Assembly: GCF_008704555.1 (NCBI RefSeq)
Contig: NZ_CP023702.1
Location: forward strand, 6,238,001-6,302,000
Length of the DNA stretch: 64,000 nucleotides
Origin: Streptomyces nitrosporeus
Lineage (GTDB): Bacteria > Actinomycetota > Actinomycetes > Streptomycetales > Streptomycetaceae
Reading direction: 5' to 3'
Shown one piece after another: positions 26,030-33,919 of this stretch (positions are counted from its first letter, which is position 1; each line of letters starts with the position of its first letter). The translations under genes and the position numbers were made by a program. The notes beneath the pieces are model-generated. The model did no database searches, was not told the origin of the DNA, and was given only the letters and a program-made list of their open reading frames with translations.

Positions 26030-26058
26030 TGCATCATACCCATCTTGTGTATGATGCA
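26030..26058 (-). promoter_or_regulatory. Perfect operator-like inverted repeat upstream of the SDR gene
   Basis: TGCATCATAC - 9 bp - GTATGATGCA. On the minus strand the left arm contains TATGAT, a plausible -10 box 60-70 bp before the SDR start, so a bound repressor would block transcription. It is AT-rich relative to its surroundings. The cognate regulator is not identified; the nearest candidate is the small GntR protein at 26734. Confidence 0.65.
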
Positions 26059-26075
26059 TATAAGCCGGAGGGTGG

Positions 26076-26579
26076 TCAGCCGAGCAGCTCCTCCAGGCCG
26101 CCGGCGCGGGCGAGCAGCTCCAGCTCGTCCAGCGCCCGTACGGCCGCCGACGCCGCCGCCGGGTCCCGCTCCGCGAGTCCGCTCCGCTCGAACTCGTCCT
26201 CGTCCAGCCGCAGTACCCGCGATCCGTCGGCCGACACCCACAGGTCCAGGTCCAGATCCTCCACCAGCAGCTCGGACCCGCGCAGCACGGCGGGCCGGGT
26301 GATGTCGCAGTACCAGCCCTTCAGCCCGCCGTCCCCGGTGCGGACCTCCTTCACCGCGAACCACCTGGTGCGCCAGTAGTGCTCGGTGAGGACGTCGCCC
26401 GGCTCGAACCGCACGAAGCCGAAGTCCCGCACCCCCTCTGCCGCCCACGGCGCCCGGACCGTGAGGCGGTCCCCGTCGTCGCGCACCGTCCCGGCCGGAT
26501 ACCGGATCTTGGTACGGCCGGCCTTGACCAGGACGACCGTCAGCGTGTCCGCCGTGCCGGGGCGGGTGGGGACGGACAT
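26076..26579 (-). CDS. DUF402 domain protein
   Basis: 167 aa from the ATG at 26579 with GGAGGAACCC 5-8 nt upstream; a longer frame upstream has no ribosome site. The region from YPAGTVRDDGD through WYCDITRP and the DLDLDLWVS block to LDEDEFE matches the DUF402/FomD-like beta-barrel fold, whose members hydrolyse nucleoside phosphates or nucleotidyl phosphonates using acidic metal ligands. Cellular substrate unknown. No clear operon partner. Confidence 0.85.
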   Translation of the reverse strand: MSVPTRPGTADTLTVVLVKAGRTKIRYPAGTVRDDGDRLTVRAPWAAEGVRDFGFVRFEPGDVLTEHYWRTRWFAVKEVRTGDGGLKGWYCDITRPAVLRGSELLVEDLDLDLWVSADGSRVLRLDEDEFERSGLAERDPAAASAAVRALDELELLARAGGLEELLG

Positions 26580-26733
26580 GGCGGGTTCCTCCGTTTCGTC
26601 CGTGGCCGGTCTCCGCGCGCTCCGTGGCGCCGCCGGGCGGGGCGCCACGGACCCCGGCCGACGTGCCGGACGGTACGCGGCCGCACCGGGGGGCCGCCTC
26701 CCCGTTTCGCGGCGGCGGGGGCAGAATCGGCCC

Positions 26734-27108
26734 GTGACCCTGAAGATCGCCGTTGACCCGGACTCCGCCACCGCCCCCTACGAGCAGGTGCGCGACCAGC
26801 TCTCCGAACAGGCCCGCTCCGGCGCCCTGCCCGTCGGCTACCGGCTCCCGACCGTACGCGGCCTCGCCGGGGAACTGGGGCTCGCCGCCAACACCGTGGC
26901 CAAGGCCTACCGGGCGCTGGAGGGCGACGGGGTCATCGAGACCCGCGGCCGCAACGGGACCTTCGTCGCCGCGGCGGGAGGCGCGGCGGAGCGGAGAGCG
27001 GCCACCGCCGCCCAGGTGTACGCCGAGCAGGCGCGGCGCCTGGGGCTGTCCCGTGCCGAGGCGCTGTCGCTGGCCCAGGACGCGGTGCGCGCGGCCTACG
27101 GGGGCTGA
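26734..27108 (+). CDS. Short GntR-family (YtrA subfamily) transcriptional regulator
   Basis: 124 aa: N-terminal winged helix (APYEQVRDQLSEQARSG, LPTVRGLAGELGLAANTVAKAYRAL) and a short helical C-terminus, the YtrA layout that usually controls an adjacent ABC transporter. No transporter is adjacent here. A CAGAAT box ends 6 nt before the GTG, so the mRNA may be leaderless. Divergent from the DUF402 gene. Confidence 0.9.
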   Translation: MTLKIAVDPDSATAPYEQVRDQLSEQARSGALPVGYRLPTVRGLAGELGLAANTVAKAYRALEGDGVIETRGRNGTFVAAAGGAAERRAATAAQVYAEQARRLGLSRAEALSLAQDAVRAAYGG

Positions 27109-27116
27109 CGGGCCCG

Positions 27117-27139
27117 GCCCGCGGCGGGCCGCCGCGGGC
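27117..27139. terminator. Hairpin terminator between gntR and the AAA gene
   Basis: 11-bp arms around a single central base (27117-27127 with 27129-27139), between convergent genes. Confidence 0.6.
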
Positions 27140-27194
27140 GGCGCCCCGGAGCTTCGGACAGGAGGGGCCCCGGCTCGCCCTCTGCCCGGAGCTC

Positions 27195-28298
27195 TCAGAG
27201 GTACAGTCCGGCGTCCGCCCCCGTGTCCTGCTTCGGCACCGAAGCGGGAGGGCTGCCGCGCCGCAGCGAGAACAGTTCCGCCAGGGTCGCGCCGTCCCGG
27301 CCCAGCCCTTCCTCCGTGCCCAGCCAGGACACCGCCTCCTCGCGGGTCAGCGGGCCGACCTCGATCCGGGCCAGGCAGCGGCCCGGCCTGACGACCGCGG
27401 GGTGCAGCCGTTCCAGGTCCTCGTTGGTCGTCACCCCGACCAGTACGTTGCGGCCCTGGCCCAGCAGGCCGTCCGTCAGGTTCAGCAGCCGCGAGAGCGC
27501 CTGCCCCGCGGTGTGCTTGGCCTCGCCGCGGATCAGCTCGTCGCAGTCCTCCAGGAGCAGCAGCCGCCAGCGGCCCTTCGCCGAGCCCTCGTCCTCGCCG
27601 ATGGCGATGTCCATCAGATAGCCGACGTCGTTGAAGAGGCGCTCGGGGTCCAGTACGCAGTCGACCTGGCACCAGTCCCGCCAGGAACGGGCCAGCGTGC
27701 GCAGCGCCGAGGTCTTGCCGGTGCCCGGAGGGCCGTGCAGCAGGAGCAGCCGGCCGGCGATGTCGTCCGGCGTGACCTTCATCAGCCGGTCCATCGCACC
27801 GGCCACCGGGGCCGTGTAGTTGGGGCGGACCTCGTCCCACGTGCCGGCGGCGATCTGCCGGGTGGTGCGGTGGGGGCCCCGGCGGGGGGAGACGTACCAG
27901 AAGCCCATCGTCACGTTCTCGGGCTGCGGTTCCGGTTCGTCGCGGGCGCCGTCGGTGGCCTCGGCCAGCACCTTCTCGGCGAGTTCCGGGGAGGTGGCGG
28001 TGACGGTGACGTCGGCGCCCCGGTTCCACCGGGAGACCAGCACGGTCCATCCCTCGCCCTCGGCGAGGGTCGCGCTGCGGTCGTCGTCGCGGGCGGAGCG
28101 CAGTACCTCGGCCCGCGCCGGGAGCAGGGTGGCGCCCGGCTTCACCCGGTCGAGGGAAGAGCTGTGCGAGTACGGCTGCTCGCCCGTCGCGAAGCGGCCG
28201 AGGAACAGGGCGTCCACGACATCGGACGGGGAATCGCTGTCGTCGACGGTGAGCCGGATCGGCAGAGCTGACTCGGGGTTGGCAGGCATGGCGCCCAT
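27195..28298 (-). CDS. DUF5925 domain-containing AAA ATPase
   Basis: 367 aa (a start at 28289 would remove three residues; neither has a good ribosome site). The N-terminal DUF5925-type domain (about 1-130) precedes an AAA domain with Walker A GPPGTGKT (about 190), Walker B LLLLEDCDEL (about 247) and an Arg-finger-like RPGRCLARIE. The arrangement is like CbbX/spastin-type AAA proteins that act on a protein client. Function unknown. Divergent from the small protein gene at 28650. Confidence 0.85.
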   Translation of the reverse strand: MGAMPANPESALPIRLTVDDSDSPSDVVDALFLGRFATGEQPYSHSSSLDRVKPGATLLPARAEVLRSARDDDRSATLAEGEGWTVLVSRWNRGADVTVTATSPELAEKVLAEATDGARDEPEPQPENVTMGFWYVSPRRGPHRTTRQIAAGTWDEVRPNYTAPVAGAMDRLMKVTPDDIAGRLLLLHGPPGTGKTSALRTLARSWRDWCQVDCVLDPERLFNDVGYLMDIAIGEDEGSAKGRWRLLLLEDCDELIRGEAKHTAGQALSRLLNLTDGLLGQGRNVLVGVTTNEDLERLHPAVVRPGRCLARIEVGPLTREEAVSWLGTEEGLGRDGATLAELFSLRRGSPPASVPKQDTGADAGLYL

Positions 28299-28649
28299 GA
28301 TCCGGCACGGTGGCACCCCGCGCACCCAGGTTTCGGGAGCTGCCCTTCCGGGGCCGGGCGCCCCGTCGCGGGGCCGCACGGCAAGCGCGGGGCCGCACGG
28401 GGAGCCGGTGCCGGTCCGCGGGGGACACGCCCGGGGCGGGCGGTGGTGCGGTGGCGTACGGCGAGGGGAGGCGCACGCCCCCCGGAGCGGAGCCGGGGCG
28501 GGGAACAGGGCGTGAAACGGGGCCCGGTAACGGGGTGTCAACCCCCGTACACACGGGGGCAATCCTGCGGCCGGGATACACGGGTGTCCGTGCGGGACGA
28601 TAGGGTTACCCTGCCCGGGCCGGGTGCCCTCGTACGGGTGGGGAGTGAC
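28299..28649. other. Divergent promoter region
   Basis: About 350 bp without a gene. It holds a CCCCCGT/ACGGGGG inverted repeat (28542-28559) and a TAGGGT -10-like box (28601-28606) about 45 bp before the small gene. No good -35 was found. Confidence 0.4.
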
Positions 28650-28913
28650 ATGGAACAGATAACAGTGCGCAGCAGGCCGCGTGTGCCTGCCATCACGTGT
28701 GGGAGCAGTGCGACCAGTTCGCGGCTCGACCGCCATCTCGCGGTGCTGGGCGGTCCCGCCGTCCCGCAGCGGGAATCCGCGGAAGCGACGCTGCTGATGC
28801 TGGAGCTGACCTCGCGCGACGCCTCGCACAGCCACAGGAGCAGGGGCGCGCGCGTCTCGCTCTTCAACCCGCTGCGGCGGTTGCGGCGGTCGTTGTTCGG
28901 CAGCCGCCACTGA
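28650..28913 (+). CDS. Small uncharacterised protein ending in F-x-S-x-x
   Basis: 87 aa with GGGGAG 4 nt before the ATG. It is Arg/Ser-rich, with a central hydrophobic helix (ATLLMLELTS) and a very basic end (RRLRRSLFGSRH). The last five residues FGSRH fit the FxSxx-COOH pattern of ribosomal peptide precursors whose TPR partner type occurs at the left edge of this window. No radical SAM gene is adjacent, so the match may be chance. Function unknown. Confidence 0.65.
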   Translation: MEQITVRSRPRVPAITCGSSATSSRLDRHLAVLGGPAVPQRESAEATLLMLELTSRDASHSHRSRGARVSLFNPLRRLRRSLFGSRH

Positions 28914-29249
28914 CCGAGGCAGCCGAACCCGGTCCGGCCCCCCGCTCGGGGCCGCGTCCGAGACCACCTCGCCCCGGCGCGGTGCCGCTGCCCGCCCGCC
29001 CGTCATCCCCAGGGCCCGCAGCGCCGCGCCGGTGTGCTCCCCAGCGCCGGTACGGCACCCATCGGCGCCCCCGCCCCCACCCGGCAGCCCCACCCGGTGG
29101 CAGCGGCGCCCCGCGACGGCCTCACGGGTGACGCGGCCCCCTGCGGCGTTTCCGGAGCGGAGCGGTCCCGGGCCAGCGCGGATCCGGGCCGCGCGGATCC
29201 GGCGCAGCGCGGATTTCGGAGCGCCGCGTATGGCAGAGCGCCGGGTATG
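28914..29249. other. Intergenic region with a short triple repeat
   Basis: 336 bp with no supported gene. GCGCGGAT recurs at 29176, 29191 and 29207 with 15-16-bp spacing. Nothing else recognisable. Confidence 0.5.
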
Positions 29250-30479
29250 TCAGAGCAGGGCGAACTGCCCTTCCGGGCCCTCCTCGCGGTGGTCGAGCAC
29301 GGACGCGGGGCGGCGGGCCGGCGCGGGTACCGGGAGTATCCCGGCGGCGCGCAGGTCCTGCCGGGTGAAGGCCGGCGCATCCAGGAGACGGCCGTGCAAC
29401 GCGGCCTGCCGCGGCGCCAGTTCGTCCAGCAGGGCCAGCACCGTGATCAGCTCCAGCAGTTCGGAGGTCCACTCCTGGGGCCAGACCCGCGGCCCCAGCG
29501 AGGCCAGCCCTTCCGCCTCGGCCGGCGCGGCGCGGCGCGCGAACCACAGCTCCAGCACCCGCACCCCGCCGACCCGGAAGTTCCACGCACCGGAGGGCAC
29601 GGGCGAGATACGGCCCGTGCCGAGCAGGAGCGCCCGGTCCTCGGCGTCGTAACGCAGCAGGTCCGGGCGGTGCGGCAGCGCGGCCCGCACATAGGGGCGC
29701 CGGCCGCCCGGCAGCCGGGGCCGCTCCCCGCCGCGCGCCCCGCGCAGGTGCAGCCGCAGCAGCTCCCGGCCGAGTTCCACGCCCTCGGCCCACAGCGCCC
29801 CGTCGGCGGGCAGCGGGACCCTGGGGCCCGCCGGGGAGGGGCGGGCGGCGGCGAGGGCCCAGGCCAGCACGGCCTCGGGGGGCACGGGCACGCCGTAGCG
29901 GGTGCGCAGGAGTTCCGGCAGGCCGGGCGCGAGGTTCGGCTCCCGGCCGCCGGGCCGCCGGTGGAGCGGCCGGACACGGCCGGGACGGCCCGCGGGGGAG
30001 TGGCCGTCGGGCAGCAGGGCGGTCACCGACAGGACGGGCCCCGCCCCGCCGGGTACACGGCCGTGCTCCACGGCGAACAGCTGATGGCCGTCGGCGACCC
30101 GCCACAGCTCCGGCCGGGCGGCGTCCAGCAGCCGGTGGTCCGGGATCAGCCACTGCTCGTCGAAGGGGCCGTGCTGGACCCGTACCGGATCCGGGTACGG
30201 CCCGGGATCCCGGGCGAAGCGGCCCGTCGCCGTGGAGCGGCCCGGCAGTGAGGCGGCGGCCGTGAGCGGTGTCCGGTGGCGGCTCGGCCGGAACAGCCGC
30301 TCCTGCTCGGCGCCCTCGGCCGCCACCAGCAGGTCCCAGCGCGCCCGCAGGGAAGGCGCGTCGGGCGCCGTCACCCAGGCACGCCCGGTCCGCATCGGCC
30401 GTACCGACCAGGGCATGAGGTCGTCCAGCAGCGGAAACCGGGCCTCCCCGCCGATTCCGGCCGCCTCCCGTGCCGCCAC
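29250..30479 (-). CDS. Type ISP restriction/modification C-terminal specificity domain protein
   Basis: 409 aa from the GTG at 30479 (GGGGGG 8 nt upstream). A longer frame to 30578 would run through the terminator at 30541-30582 and is less likely. The core (PFDEQWLIPDHRLLDAARPE, PYVRAALPHRPDLLRYD, a WNFRVGGVRVLELWF block) resembles the Type_ISP_C domain. The helicase and methyltransferase parts of a true type ISP enzyme are absent, so this is a stand-alone domain of unknown use, common in Streptomyces under this name. Call is by recalled resemblance. Confidence 0.65.
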   Translation of the reverse strand: MAAREAAGIGGEARFPLLDDLMPWSVRPMRTGRAWVTAPDAPSLRARWDLLVAAEGAEQERLFRPSRHRTPLTAAASLPGRSTATGRFARDPGPYPDPVRVQHGPFDEQWLIPDHRLLDAARPELWRVADGHQLFAVEHGRVPGGAGPVLSVTALLPDGHSPAGRPGRVRPLHRRPGGREPNLAPGLPELLRTRYGVPVPPEAVLAWALAAARPSPAGPRVPLPADGALWAEGVELGRELLRLHLRGARGGERPRLPGGRRPYVRAALPHRPDLLRYDAEDRALLLGTGRISPVPSGAWNFRVGGVRVLELWFARRAAPAEAEGLASLGPRVWPQEWTSELLELITVLALLDELAPRQAALHGRLLDAPAFTRQDLRAAGILPVPAPARRPASVLDHREEGPEGQFALL

Positions 30480-30540
30480 CGCCCGGTCCCCCCGTCGCCC
30501 TGCCCGCAGCCGTCCCCGGCATCGTAACGAGAGGGCCCGG

Positions 30541-30582
30541 CCGGGCGGGAGCGGCGGGTCAGGGGCCGCCGCTCCCACCCGG
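30541..30582 (-). terminator. Terminator after the hmgA-gntR pair
   Basis: Perfect 11-bp stem (30547-30557 with 30566-30576), extended by CCGGG/CCCGG outside one mismatch, starting 13 bp after the GntR stop on the minus strand. Confidence 0.7.
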
Positions 30583-30594
30583 CACGGGGTCCGG

Positions 30595-31371
30595 TCAGTG
30601 CGCGTCCACCGTCACCGAGAAGGAGAAGCGGTCGCCCCGGTAATGGATCCGCGCCACATCCACCACCCGGCCCTCGTCGTCGTAGGTCACCCCGGTGTAG
30701 TGCAGGATCGGGCTGAGCAGCGGGACCTGGAGCAGTCCGGCCGTGGCCGGGTCCGCCAGCCGCGCCTCGACGGTGTCGGTGATCCGGGAGATCCGCACCC
30801 CGACGGCGTCACGCAGCACCTTCGTCATCGGCCAGCGTTCCAGATCGGCCACGTCGATGCGGTCGGCGATCTCGGGGCGCACCGCGTTCTCCGCCCAGTT
30901 CGTCGGCTCCCCGCCGGTCCCGTCGAAGCGCAGCCGCCGGTAGCAGGCCACTTCGGCGCAGTCCGGGAAGAACTCGGCCAGTTCCCCCGGCACCGGGGCC
31001 GGGCCGTGGCCGAGCACCGTGGTCCGCTCACCCGACTGCTGGGCGACGATCGCGTCGACCGATCCCAGCAGCCGGACCGGCGACACCCGCCGGGCCCGGG
31101 GCTCGATGAAGGTGCCGCGCCGCCGGTGCCTGGAGATCAGCCCCTCCTCCTCCAGCTCCTTGAGGGCCTGGCGCATGGTCAGGACGCTGACGCCGTAGTG
31201 GACGGCGAGCTTCTCCTCCGTCGGCAGCCGGGAGGAGGCGTCCTGCGGGCGGCCCAGTATGGACGCCCGCAGCGACTGCGAGACCTGGTACCACAGGGGC
31301 AGTTTCCGGTTGAGCACCAGCGAGTCGGGGGCGAAGGCGGGCGGGTGCCGTACCTCGTTCACCTGGTCCAT
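30595..31371 (-). CDS. GntR family regulator with UTRA domain (HutC type)
   Basis: 258 aa. N-terminal winged helix (PLWYQVSQSLRASI, LPTEEKLAVHYGVSVLTMRQALKEL) and a C-terminal UTRA ligand domain (about 100-258). It follows hmgA on the same strand after 48 bp, so the two are probably cotranscribed, and it likely senses an aromatic-acid pathway intermediate. A candidate operator lies in front of hmgA (32792-32811). Confidence 0.92.
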   Translation of the reverse strand: MDQVNEVRHPPAFAPDSLVLNRKLPLWYQVSQSLRASILGRPQDASSRLPTEEKLAVHYGVSVLTMRQALKELEEEGLISRHRRRGTFIEPRARRVSPVRLLGSVDAIVAQQSGERTTVLGHGPAPVPGELAEFFPDCAEVACYRRLRFDGTGGEPTNWAENAVRPEIADRIDVADLERWPMTKVLRDAVGVRISRITDTVEARLADPATAGLLQVPLLSPILHYTGVTYDDEGRVVDVARIHYRGDRFSFSVTVDAH

Positions 31372-31419
31372 CCGGTTCCACCCGGCCTCTCTGCGCGCTG
31401 GGACCGGCCGCGCGGTTCC

Positions 31420-32739
31420 TCACGGCCGGAAGGTGCGGCTCAGACCCTGCCACACGTCGTCGTAGCCCCGCTGGAGATGCCCGGCCCCGGCCGCCTGCGC
31501 GGTCGCCGTCACCGGCCAGCGGGTCTCGAACATGAACGCCAGGCCGTCCTCGATCTTCTGCGGCCTCAGCTCCGCCGCGCTCGCCTTCTCGAAGGTCTCG
31601 CGGTCCGGCCCGTGCGCCGACATCATGTTGTGCAGCGACCCCCCGCCCGGCACGAACCCGCCCGCCTTCGCGTCGTACGCGCCCTCGATCAGCCCCATGT
31701 ACTCGCTCATCACGTTGCGGTGGAAGTACGGCGGCCGGAAGGTGTCCTCGCCGACCAGCCAGCGCGGCGCGAAGACCACGAAGTCGACACCGGCCAGGCC
31801 CGGGGTGTCCGACGGGGACGTCAGCACCGTGAAGATCGACGGATCCGGGTGGTCGTAGCTGATGGAGCCGATGACGTTGAAGCGGCGCAGGTCGTAGACG
31901 TACGGCGTGTGGTTGCCGTGCCAGGCCACCACGTCGAGCGGCGAGTGGCCGTACGTCGCCGACCACAGGTTGCCGCAGAACTTGTTGACCACCTCGACGG
32001 GCTCCTCGCGGTCCTCGTACGCCGCCACCGGAGCCAGGAAGTCCCGTGCGTTGGCGAGGCCGTTGGCACCGATCGGACCGAGGTCGGGCAGGACGAAGGG
32101 CTGCCCGTAGTTCTCGCAGACGTACCCCCGGGCGGTGGCGTCCAGCAGCTCCACCCGGAAGCGGATCCCGCGCGGGATCAGCGCCACCTGCCCCGGGGAG
32201 GCGCTCAGCAGGCCCAGTTCGGTGCGGAGCAGCAGCCCGCCGCGCTCCGGGACGATCAGCAGCTCACCGTCGGAGTCGCTGAACACCCGGTCGGTCATGG
32301 AGGTGTCGGCGCTGTACAGATGCACCGCCATGCCCGTGCGCTGCGTGGCGTCGCCGTTGCCGCCGAGGGTCCACAGCCCGGCCAGGAAGTCCGTGCCCGG
32401 CGCCGGGTCCGGGAGCGGGTCCCAGCGCAGCCGGTTGGGATCGGCGGCCGTCTCGGTGAACGGCGCGGTGCGCAGGGCCCCGTTGCCGGTCCGGACGAAA
32501 CGCGGATGCGCGGCGGACGGACGGATCCGGTACAGCCAGGAGCGGCGGTTGCGGGCGCGGGGCTCGGTGAAGGCCGAACCGCTCAGCTGCTCCGCGTAGA
32601 GCCCGAGCGGGGCGCGCTGCGGGGAGTTGCGGCCGTGCGGCAGGGCGCCGGGGGCCGCCTCCGAGGAGTGCTCGTTGCCGAAACCGGCGCTGTACGCCAG
32701 ACCTTCGGACACTTTCCTCGCCTGCTCGATACCGCTCAT
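31420..32739 (-). CDS. hmgA: Homogentisate 1,2-dioxygenase
   Basis: 439 aa, the usual family length. It opens with GLAYSAGFGNEHSSEA and carries the Fe(II) ligand region FHRNVMSEYMG (His and Glu) and the second His in MMSAHGPD. It opens the homogentisate ring to maleylacetoacetate in phenylalanine/tyrosine breakdown, in the cytosol. The ATG at 32739 has GGGAG upstream; an in-frame extension upstream has no ribosome site. Divergent from the TetR gene, with two palindromic elements in the gap. Confidence 0.95.
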   Translation of the reverse strand: MSGIEQARKVSEGLAYSAGFGNEHSSEAAPGALPHGRNSPQRAPLGLYAEQLSGSAFTEPRARNRRSWLYRIRPSAAHPRFVRTGNGALRTAPFTETAADPNRLRWDPLPDPAPGTDFLAGLWTLGGNGDATQRTGMAVHLYSADTSMTDRVFSDSDGELLIVPERGGLLLRTELGLLSASPGQVALIPRGIRFRVELLDATARGYVCENYGQPFVLPDLGPIGANGLANARDFLAPVAAYEDREEPVEVVNKFCGNLWSATYGHSPLDVVAWHGNHTPYVYDLRRFNVIGSISYDHPDPSIFTVLTSPSDTPGLAGVDFVVFAPRWLVGEDTFRPPYFHRNVMSEYMGLIEGAYDAKAGGFVPGGGSLHNMMSAHGPDRETFEKASAAELRPQKIEDGLAFMFETRWPVTATAQAAGAGHLQRGYDDVWQGLSRTFRP

Positions 32740-32791
32740 CCCGCGCTCCCGGTGGAAGAGGTCCCGTGAAGGACAGGACCCCGACAAGGAA

Positions 32792-32811
32792 TCCTATGGG
32801 TAACCGTAGGA
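32792..32811. promoter_or_regulatory. Operator-like imperfect palindrome upstream of hmgA
   Basis: TCCTA - 10 bp - TAGGA with GG..TA..CC symmetry inside, about 52 bp before the hmgA start. Size and place suit a GntR/HutC or TetR dimer. Confidence 0.45.
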
Positions 32812-32840
32812 ATGAGAACGCCGCCCGTCAACGGCACACA

Positions 32841-32876
32841 CGGCGCGCCGGGGACCGGCCGGTCCCCGGCGCGCCG
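32841..32876. repeat. Perfect 36-bp palindrome
   Basis: The 18 bases 32841-32858 are exactly mirrored by 32859-32876 with no spacer; each arm contains GGCGCGCC. It lies between the divergent hmgA and tetR genes, 60 bp before the tetR start. Confidence 0.9.
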
Positions 32877-32936
32877 GGCGTGCGGTGGATGAACAGGGCG
32901 GGGCGGGGGCGCCGGGCGCCACGGGGCCACGGCATC

Positions 32937-33665
32937 ATGGGGCGTGTGCCCCCTCCGCATACGAACCTCCGCCGTGTCCCCGTACAACGACGCAGCGCCG
33001 AACGCCTGGCGCGGATCCTCGACGCGGGAGCCGGGCTCCTCGACGAGGCCGGGTACGAGCAGCTCTCCACCCGTGCGGTGGCCGACCGCGCCCAGGTGCC
33101 CATCGGTTCCGTCTACCGGTTCTTCCCCAACAAGCGCGCCCTGGTCGACGCCCTGGCCGAGCGGAACCTGGAGCTGTACGCGGAGCGGATCACGGGCCGC
33201 CTCGCGGACATCCCGGCGCGGGAGTGGGGCGCGGCGATCGACGCCGTGCTGGACGAGTACCTGGCGATGAAACGGACCGTCCCCGGCTTCACCCTGGTCG
33301 ACTTCGGCCCGCCCGCGCCGCTCGTCGACTCCCCCGACGAGGCCAACCGGAGAGTCGCCGGCCGGCTGGCGACCCTGCTCGCGGACCACCTCGGCCATGT
33401 GTCGGGCGGGCGGGGCGGCGGGACCGCAGGCCCCGCCACCGGAGCCGGCGGGGAGCCGGGGCCGCTCTTGGTGCCGGACGGGGGCGCCGGGGGCGGACCG
33501 GCCGCGACGGACGACGCCGGCCTGCTGCGCACGGTGCTGGTCTGCGTGGTGGCCGCGGACGCACTGCTCCAACTCGCCTTCCGTACCGACCCGTCGGGCG
33601 ACCCCGGGCTGATAGCGCAGACGCGGCTCGTGGTCCGCTCCTATCTGGCACAGGTCCTCGGCTGA
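32937..33665 (+). CDS. TetR family transcriptional regulator
   Basis: 242 aa from the ATG at 32937 (in-frame GTG at 32946 is an alternative). HTH in the first 60 residues (RILDAGAGLLDEAGYEQLSTRAVADRAQVPIGSVYRFF, read in parts). The C-terminal domain contains a Gly/Pro-rich insertion of about 40 residues (about 155-195) not usual in the family. It may control the molybdopterin oxidoreductase downstream, whose promoter region has TetR-type boxes. Confidence 0.9.
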   Translation: MGRVPPPHTNLRRVPVQRRSAERLARILDAGAGLLDEAGYEQLSTRAVADRAQVPIGSVYRFFPNKRALVDALAERNLELYAERITGRLADIPAREWGAAIDAVLDEYLAMKRTVPGFTLVDFGPPAPLVDSPDEANRRVAGRLATLLADHLGHVSGGRGGGTAGPATGAGGEPGPLLVPDGGAGGGPAATDDAGLLRTVLVCVVAADALLQLAFRTDPSGDPGLIAQTRLVVRSYLAQVLG

Positions 33666-33673
33666 GGCGCCGC

Positions 33674-33717
33674 ACCGCACCGCACCGCACGTGGTGCCGC
33701 ACCGCACCGCACGTGGT
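33674..33717. repeat. Two tandem 22-bp repeats
   Basis: 33674-33695 and 33696-33717 differ in one base; each is made of CCGCA pentamers ending in CGTGGT. A shortened third copy follows. Just after the tetR stop. Confidence 0.85.
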
Positions 33718-33787
33718 GCCGTACCGCGCACGGCGGGGCGCCGGGCGCGGAGGGGTACCGCACACGGCGGGTCCCGAGAACGTCCGT

Positions 33788-33823
33788 CCGACCGGTCTCT
33801 CGCCAGCATCCGTACCGGTCGGT
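33788..33823 (+). promoter_or_regulatory. Paired TetR-type boxes upstream of the molybdopterin oxidoreductase
   Basis: CCGACCGGTC (33788-33797) and TACCGGTCGGTA (33812-33823), each near-palindromic with the ACCGGTCGGT core common in actinobacterial TetR sites, about 100 bp before the start codon. Confidence 0.5.
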
Positions 33824-33919
33824 ATGCTCGGTCGGCCGGGAGCCGCCACCCGCCGTGCGGGCGCGCGCGCCCCGCCGTATGCCCGCGTGCCACCGCTGCC
33901 GCCGCCCCGGGGAGGGCCC

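Noticed and set aside
25225..28581. Very long open frame on the minus strand (over 1100 codons)
   Set aside because: It merges the SDR gene with antisense and noncoding sequence. Only the last 247 residues are SDR-like; the rest is Arg/Gly/Pro-rich and antisense to gntR.
29250..30578. Longer start for the type ISP domain protein
   Set aside because: It would begin inside the strong hairpin at 30541-30582; the GTG at 30479 has a ribosome site.
32885..33919. In-frame upstream extension of the molybdopterin oxidoreductase
   Set aside because: Overlaps the tetR gene and has no ribosome site; the iron-sulfur motif begins right after the ATG at 33920.
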